From positions 1 through 42,303 of the forward strand of contig NZ_FOHZ01000024.1 in NCBI RefSeq assembly GCF_900111555.1: DNA of 42,303 nt. The letters run 5' to 3'. The position numbers were made by a program, and so were the translations under genes. The notes under the pieces are model-generated. The model was not told the origin of the DNA. It saw only the letters and a list, made by a program, of their open reading frames with translations, and did no database searches. Below, piece by piece: positions 36,129 to 42,303 of the stretch. Within the stretch, counting starts at the first letter, position 1. Each line of letters begins with the position of its first letter. The stretch is from Marinobacter segnicrescens. GTDB taxonomy: Bacteria; Pseudomonadota; Gammaproteobacteria; Pseudomonadales; Oleiphilaceae.

Positions 36129-37184
36129 TTACGGCGCCAGTCCGTCGAGACACTCGTCGGCAAGTCCCGGCAAGGTGTCCATAGGCCAGCGCGGCTTTGC
36201 CACGATCCGGTCGCCATCCCTCTGCCCCGCCAGCAACCGCTGACAGCCCGCATAGGCGATCATGGCCCCGTTATCGGTGCAGAACTCCGGCCGGGCGTAG
36301 AACACCGATGCGCCCTGCTTGCCGGCCATGGTTTCCAGGGCCGCCCGCAGGCGCCGGTTGGCGCTGACGCCCCCTGCCATGACCAGGCGGTCGCAATCCG
36401 CCGCTTCCAGCGCCCGCCGGCACTTGATCACCAGGGTATCCACTACCGCGCTTTCAAAGGCCAGGGCGATATCGGCGCGGGTCTGCTCTGTCCAGTTATC
36501 GGCTGCCTGCTCCGCGGTCACGGTATTGAGGGTATAGGTCTTCAGGCCACTGAAACTGAACTCCAGGCCCGGCCGATCAGTCATCGGGCGCGGGAAACGA
36601 TAGACGCCCTCACGCCCCTGCTCTGCCAGTGCAGCCACCCTGGGCCCTCCCGGATAGTCCAGCCCCAACATCTTGGCGGCCTTATCGAACGCCTCACCGG
36701 CGGCATCGTCCACCGACTCACCAAGCAACTCATACTCACCGATGCCGGACACCTTCACCAACTGGGTATGCCCGCCGGACACCAGCAGCGCCACGAACGG
36801 AAATCCGGGCGGGTTGTCCTCAAGCATGGGCGCCAGCAGGTGCCCCTCCATGTGATGGACACCCAGCACCGGAATATCCAGCGCCAGGCCCAGGGCATGG
36901 GCAACCGAGCCGCCTACCATCAGCGCGCCGACCAGGCCGGGGCCTGCCGTGTAGGCAATTCCCGTGATATCACTACGCGTACAAACAGCCCGGTCCAGAA
37001 CCTCGTCGCAGAGGGGCAGCAGCTTTTGGACATGGTCACGGGAGGCCAACTCTGGCACCACGCCACCGTAATCGGCGTGCATGTCCGTCTGGCTGAACAG
37101 CGCGTCCGCCAGTAGCCCCCTTTCACTGTCGTACAGGGCTACGCCGGTTTCGTCGCAGGAGGTTTCAATACCCAGAATCAGCAT
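36129..37184 (-). CDS. tsaD: tRNA N6-threonylcarbamoyladenosine transferase subunit TsaD
   Basis: Forms t6A37 in ANN-decoding tRNAs together with TsaB, C and E. The 351-residue protein starts [17 protein letters not shown], has the metal-binding HHMEGH motif, [24 protein letters not shown] and [10 protein letters not shown], all characteristic. It is divergent from rpsU, a nearly universal arrangement. It is convergent with plsY (8-base gap). Confidence 0.96.
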   Translation of the reverse strand: MLILGIETSCDETGVALYDSERGLLADALFSQTDMHADYGGVVPELASRDHVQKLLPLCDEVLDRAVCTRSDITGIAYTAGPGLVGALMVGGSVAHALGLALDIPVLGVHHMEGHLLAPMLEDNPPGFPFVALLVSGGHTQLVKVSGIGEYELLGESVDDAAGEAFDKAAKMLGLDYPGGPRVAALAEQGREGVYRFPRPMTDRPGLEFSFSGLKTYTLNTVTAEQAADNWTEQTRADIALAFESAVVDTLVIKCRRALEAADCDRLVMAGGVSANRRLRAALETMAGKQGASVFYARPEFCTDNGAMIAYAGCQRLLAGQRDGDRIVAKPRWPMDTLPGLADECLDGLAP

Positions 37185-37264
37185 GGGGCGGGTACCTCGG
37201 GTCAGGTGTCTGTTAAATTTGGCGGCATTCTATCAGAAACACTGTCGATAGTTTCACCAGACAA

Positions 37265-37294
37265 TTGACGATCAAGGTCCACTGGCGCTATCAT
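37265..37294 (+). promoter_or_regulatory. Sigma-70 promoter of rpsU
   Basis: TTGACG (37265-37270), an 18-base spacer and TATCAT (37289-37294), about 72 bases before the rpsU ATG. Placed in the divergent tsaD/rpsU gap. Confidence 0.6.
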
Positions 37295-37365
37295 TGCCGG
37301 CCTTAAATAGGACTGGCCGAAATTTGTCCAATATTTCAAACCGAATTCAAGGTAGGTGATTTTTA

Positions 37366-37581
37366 ATGCCAGCTGTTAAAGTGAAAGAGAATGAACCGTT
37401 TGATGTAGCGCTGCGTCGTTTCAAGCGCTCCTGCGAGAAAGCAGGCGTACTGTCTGAAGTACGTCGTCGTGAGCACTATGAGAAGCCCACGGCTGTTCGC
37501 AAGCGTAAGGCTGCCGCTGCTGTCAAGCGTCATCTCAAGAAGCTTCAGCGGGAACAACGCAAGTTCGAGCGCCTGTACTAA
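37366..37581 (+). CDS. rpsU: 30S ribosomal protein S21
   Basis: Small-subunit protein near the anti-Shine-Dalgarno end of 16S rRNA, needed for initiation. The 71-residue, strongly basic protein ([20 protein letters not shown], later [20 protein letters not shown]) is normal in length and sequence for gammaproteobacteria. It leads the macromolecular-synthesis order rpsU-dnaG-rpoD. A terminator pair downstream probably limits read-through into dnaG. Confidence 0.98.
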   Translation: MPAVKVKENEPFDVALRRFKRSCEKAGVLSEVRRREHYEKPTAVRKRKAAAAVKRHLKKLQREQRKFERLY

Positions 37582-37595
37582 GAAGAACGGTCCGG

Positions 37596-37616
37596 AACCC
37601 TGTACGGCAGGGTTTT
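37596..37616 (+). terminator. Small hairpin after rpsU (possible attenuator)
   Basis: AACCCTG (37596-37602) and CAGGGTT (37608-37614) with a 5-base loop, followed by only a short T-run. It could be a partial terminator or a processing site between rpsU and dnaG. Confidence 0.5.
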
Positions 37617-37676
37617 GAACCTGTTCATGGCGCGAGAAGCCTGTCAGATTCATACTGGCAGGAGAGCGTGATACCA

Positions 37677-37709
37677 ATGCCGTCGGGGCATAGTTCCGAC
37701 GGCATTTTT
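37677..37709 (+). terminator. Strong intrinsic terminator between rpsU and dnaG
   Basis: ATGCCGTCGG (37677-37686) and CCGACGGCAT (37696-37705) form a perfect 10-base stem with a 9-base loop followed by TTTTTCG. It lies 95 bases after rpsU, matching the place of the rpsU-dnaG terminator in E. coli, which keeps primase levels low. Confidence 0.9.
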
Positions 37710-37758
37710 CGCTGTGGCGTCGGGCAGTGTTGCCCCAAGCACAGGATAGGGAGTAGGC

Positions 37759-39513
37759 ATGAGCGGACTGATCCCCCAGCAATTCATCGAGAACCTGCTG
37801 GACAGGACAGACCTTGCTGAGCTCATTGGCTCCCGCATTACCCTCAAGAAAGCCGGCGCCAACTATAAGGCCCGCTGCCCTTTCCATGACGAGAAGACCC
37901 CGTCGTTCAATGTCCGACCTGACAAGGGGTTCTATCACTGTTTCGGCTGTGGCGCCCATGGCGATGCTATCAGCTTTGTAAGGGAATTCGAGGGGCTCGA
38001 CTTTACCGCCGCAGTCGAGGAACTGGCCCGGCGAGCCGGCCTGGAAGTACCCTACGACAAGGTTGCCAGCCAGCAGATCCGGCAAAGTCGCACGCTGACA
38101 GATGCCCTGGACTATGCCCGCGAGTTCTATCGCAACCGGCTGGCGAGCACCGAGGGTCAGCTGGCCAGGGAGTACCTGGCCGCAAGGGGTCTGGATGACG
38201 CTATTATCGAGCTTTACCAGCTCGGCTTTGCCCCGGGTGCCGGCACCGCCCTTTACAACGCGGCCAGCGAGGAACTACGCAAGCCGCTGATTGAAACGGG
38301 CACAGTTTCTGACCGCTACGGCAGGCCCAGGGACCTGTTCCGTAACCGGGTCATGTTTCCCATCCGCAACACCCGCGGCCGTACCGTGGCGTTCGGTGGA
38401 CGCACCCTGGGAGATGACAAGGCCAAGTACATCAACTCGCCGGAATCCGATGCCTTCCACAAGAGCCGGGAAATCTACGGCCTGTTCGAGGCCCGGCAAG
38501 CGTTGCGGCACATCGACAAGCTGCTGGTAGTAGAAGGCTACATGGATGTCATAGCCCTGGCCCAGTTCGGCATTCACTATGCCGTTGCCGCCATGGGCAC
38601 CGCCACCAACCAGGACAGCCTGGCAGCCCTGCTCAAGCAGACCCGGCACCTGGTGTTCTGTTTTGACGGCGATACCGCCGGCCATCGGGCTGCAGACCGG
38701 GCCATGGAAAATGCCCTGGAACTGCTGGAAGACGGCATTCACCTGCAGTTCCTGATGCTGCCGGAGGGCGAGGACCCGGACACGCTCATCCGCAAGGAAG
38801 GCGCCGAGGCATTCGAGAAACGCATACAACAGGCCCGCCCGCTGTCCCGCTACCTGTTTGACCGGATGCAGGAAGGCCTGGACCTGAGCCTGCCGGAGAA
38901 CCAGGGGGAGCTGCGCTCGCGGGTCGAACCGCTGCTCAGCCGTATGCCCCGAGGCAGCCTGCGGGATGCCATGTGGCACGAAATGCTGCGACTTTGTCGG
39001 CCACCACGGACCTGGCAGCCCGGTAGCGCGGGACGAAACGGCGGCAACCGAAACCCGGGGCCTGCGCCATCGACACCACAGGAGCGGGTGCCGGTCCGCC
39101 TCAGCAAGAACCATATGGTCTGCCTTGCCATGCTGGAGGCACCGGAAATGGCCGTTGAACTCAAGGACCTGTGTCGCCAGGACCGGCAACTGGACAAGGC
39201 CGCCGGCTTCGCCGAATGGCTGGACCAGCAAGGCCTTCGCACCCGCAGACAGGTTTACCAGACCCTGGCACGCTCACCGGCGGACCAGGCAAGGTTCCGC
39301 TCGTTGTTTGACGGCATTGAACACCTGCCCGGACGAGAGGAAGCCCTCGACAGCGCCCGGGCACTGCTGGCCCCCAACGATGAGGCACGGCAGAAACAAC
39401 GACTGAAGGCCCTGGCAGAGAAAGCCCGGGACCTAAACTTTGCCGACCTGGGCCCGGAAGAGCGGCAACAGCTCAAGGCTTCGCTATCAGCCCATCAGGG
39501 AAAACACGGATGA
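37759..39513 (+). CDS. dnaG: DNA primase
   Basis: Makes RNA primers at the replication fork. The 584-residue protein has the N-terminal zinc-binding domain (CPFHDEKTPSF ... YHCFGCGAHGD), the catalytic core with RNRVMFPIRN and the TOPRIM motifs VVEGYMDVIAL and FDGDTAGHRAADRA, then a linker with a Gly/Pro/Asn-rich stretch and a helical C-terminal helicase-binding domain. It is at the short end of the family's length. The ATG at 37759 follows AGGGAG. It lies between a strong terminator and rpoD. Confidence 0.96.
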   Translation: MSGLIPQQFIENLLDRTDLAELIGSRITLKKAGANYKARCPFHDEKTPSFNVRPDKGFYHCFGCGAHGDAISFVREFEGLDFTAAVEELARRAGLEVPYDKVASQQIRQSRTLTDALDYAREFYRNRLASTEGQLAREYLAARGLDDAIIELYQLGFAPGAGTALYNAASEELRKPLIETGTVSDRYGRPRDLFRNRVMFPIRNTRGRTVAFGGRTLGDDKAKYINSPESDAFHKSREIYGLFEARQALRHIDKLLVVEGYMDVIALAQFGIHYAVAAMGTATNQDSLAALLKQTRHLVFCFDGDTAGHRAADRAMENALELLEDGIHLQFLMLPEGEDPDTLIRKEGAEAFEKRIQQARPLSRYLFDRMQEGLDLSLPENQGELRSRVEPLLSRMPRGSLRDAMWHEMLRLCRPPRTWQPGSAGRNGGNRNPGPAPSTPQERVPVRLSKNHMVCLAMLEAPEMAVELKDLCRQDRQLDKAAGFAEWLDQQGLRTRRQVYQTLARSPADQARFRSLFDGIEHLPGREEALDSARALLAPNDEARQKQRLKALAEKARDLNFADLGPEERQQLKASLSAHQGKHG

Positions 39514-39627
39514 AACAAACAGGAAGGATCGAAGAATCAGGAGGTTTGGTGAGAAAAGATTGGAAGCAAAGGATTTTTTCAGTGCCCACTTGAAACCACG
39601 ACCACTGATCACCATCTAACCATTCGG

Positions 39628-39656
39628 TGGCAGTCGTCTGGTGCGGCCGCTATAAT
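39628..39656 (+). promoter_or_regulatory. Possible rpoD promoter
   Basis: A perfect TATAAT (39651-39656) is preceded at 17 bases by TGGCAG (39628-39633), a weak -35. Transcription from here would start about 40 bases before the rpoD ATG. This also explains why the open frame upstream of the ATG (from 39659) is not part of the protein. Confidence 0.5.
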
Positions 39657-39703
39657 GGTTGTTTAACTTTTTTCCTTTTTACCATCAAGTTCACAGGGTG
39701 TCT

Positions 39704-41548
<1,845 letters not shown>

Positions 41549-41564
41549 ATCCAACCCCACAGTA

Positions 41565-41607
41565 GCGGGCGCCATTCCTCAACGGTATAATGGCGCCCGC
41601 TTCGTTT
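41565..41607 (+). terminator. Intrinsic terminator of rpoD
   Basis: GCGGGCGCCATT (41565-41576) and AATGGCGCCCGC (41589-41600) make a perfect 12-base stem with a 12-base loop, followed by TTCGTTT. A TATAAT sequence (41586-41591) overlaps the loop and right arm and could double as a -10 box for the tRNA downstream, though no good -35 matches it. Confidence 0.9.
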
Positions 41608-41638
41608 CTGGCAGGCAACTTTCCAAAAAGAGCTTTGT

Positions 41639-41651
41639 GCTCAGTTGGTTA
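41639..41651 (+). repeat. Direct repeat of a tRNA D-arm segment upstream of the tRNA
   Basis: GCTCAGTTGGTTA at 41639-41651 is identical to 41681-41693, the D-arm of the tRNA gene, 42 bases downstream. After it comes ACTGCCATGCAGT, a tiny hairpin. It looks like a vestige of a second tRNA copy, or a chance match to a very conserved tRNA segment. Confidence 0.5.
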
Positions 41652-41671
41652 AACTGCCATGCAGTAAATTT

Positions 41672-41748
<77 letters not shown>

Positions 41749-41783
41749 CTCCCCCTTTCTACCGATTTCCTCCTGTTCATGGG

Positions 41784-41816
41784 ACTATAGTTTGTCCGGT
41801 TTGGCCAAACTATAGT
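41784..41816. repeat. 11-base inverted repeat downstream of the tRNA
   Basis: ACTATAGTTTG (41784-41794) and CAAACTATAGT (41806-41816) are perfect inverted arms around an 11-base centre; TTTGGCCAAA (41800-41809) is a further nested palindrome. It begins 36 bases after the tRNA CCA. No T-run follows on the + strand. It could be a recombinase or operator site, or an element end; unidentified. Confidence 0.6.
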
Positions 41817-41914
41817 AGAAGTTATGACCTACCTTGTCCGCGGCGAAAACAGCCTTAGAGCAGTGGACTTCCCCCAATAGATCCGCATGTTATCCCTTCG
41901 GTTACGCCATCATA

Positions 41915-41959
41915 TTGCGACCGAAGAGTGCCACCACAAATCGACCGCTTCGGTCGCAA
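41915..41959. repeat. 12-base inverted repeat between the tRNA and merA
   Basis: TTGCGACCGAAG (41915-41926) and CTTCGGTCGCAA (41948-41959) are perfect inverted arms with a 21-base loop. It lies 52 bases beyond the merA stop codon, so on the minus strand it may be the merA terminator hairpin (no T-run seen), or part of a mobile-element end. Between the tRNA and merA I see no convincing protein gene. Confidence 0.6.
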
Positions 41960-42010
41960 AGCGAACGTTCAAATTTTGGACAGTGCTAGCATTGACCAGA
42001 GCCGGAGCGA

Positions 42011-42303
<293 letters not shown>

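Noticed and set aside
35565..37115. Very long plus-strand open frame (516 codons) across plsY and antisense to tsaD
   Set aside because: It overlaps two certain genes, has no recognisable motif, and is Pro/Arg/Gln-rich as expected from a shadow frame in GC-rich DNA.
41824..41880. 18-codon ORF (MTYLVRGENSLRAVDFPQ) between the tRNA and merA
   Set aside because: Very short, no Shine-Dalgarno, no recognisable family; could be a fragment of a mobile element but cannot be supported.

Overview
The window is bacterial chromosome of moderately high GC. It looks like a marine gammaproteobacterium close to Marinobacter. I infer this from protein character and from gene order shared with Pseudomonas (tyrS / M23 peptidase / anmK / erpA / argC; thiD-thiE-hemL; dksA-gluQRS-cbrA-cbrB-pcnB-folK-panB-panC-pgi; folK-folB / plsY / tsaD / rpsU-dnaG-rpoD). 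No database search was possible. Almost all of it is housekeeping core genome. The accessory part is the last ~500 bases, right of a tRNA gene.

Left end (1-7.2 kb). The first ~320 bases are the tandem promoters and boxA leader of a ribosomal RNA operon that reads leftward out of the window. Behind them lie tyrS (-), a membrane-anchored M23 murein peptidase and anmK (+), then a leftward group of argC, a coiled-coil membrane protein (DUF6776-like), a bactofilin, and erpA. Murein hydrolysis, anhydro-muramic acid recycling, a cytoskeletal scaffold and Fe-S insertion are therefore neighbours.

7.3-12.5 kb. A CLC-family chloride transporter with altered key residues is followed by hemJ, thiD, thiE and hemL, tightly packed on +. 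This joins haem and thiamine synthesis. thiD has no ATG/GTG/TTG start upstream of its conserved N-terminus and seems to begin at ATC.

12.5-19.8 kb. A leftward envelope-signalling cluster holds an ECF-type sigma factor, a zinc-finger anti-sigma factor, a small secreted Arg/Pro/Gly-rich protein and a TPR plus beta-barrel outer-membrane protein. It diverges from a DUF4382-type lipoprotein that has an ECF-like promoter. Next comes mrcB (PBP1b), translationally coupled to a TPR lipoprotein that is a candidate PBP activator (LpoP-like).

19.8-29.1 kb. A phosphotransferase / P-loop kinase fusion, sfsA, dksA and gluQRS precede the CbrA-CbrB carbon/nitrogen two-component system. A 58-residue membrane ORF overlaps the cbrA start. 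Between cbrB and pcnB lies an 850-base stretch without protein genes. It contains a cluster of GGTAAC/GTTACC sites, a near-perfect sigma-54 promoter, about 380 bases carrying five A-rich AAnAAnAA-type motifs, and an intrinsic terminator. This is a convincing CrcZ-type small RNA that would titrate Hfq/Crc and relieve catabolite repression. It is the most interesting element here.

29.2-41.6 kb. pcnB, folK, panB, panC and pgi (+; panD is missing from the expected place); folB-folK2 (-); plsY; tsaD; and the macromolecular-synthesis set rpsU-dnaG-rpoD with clear terminators.

Right end (41.6-42.3 kb). tRNA-Ile2(CAU) follows rpoD. After it, base composition and gene content change: two long inverted repeats and the C-terminal part of a mercuric reductase gene (merA) reading in from the right. 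This suggests a mercury-resistance island or transposon inserted next to the tRNA.
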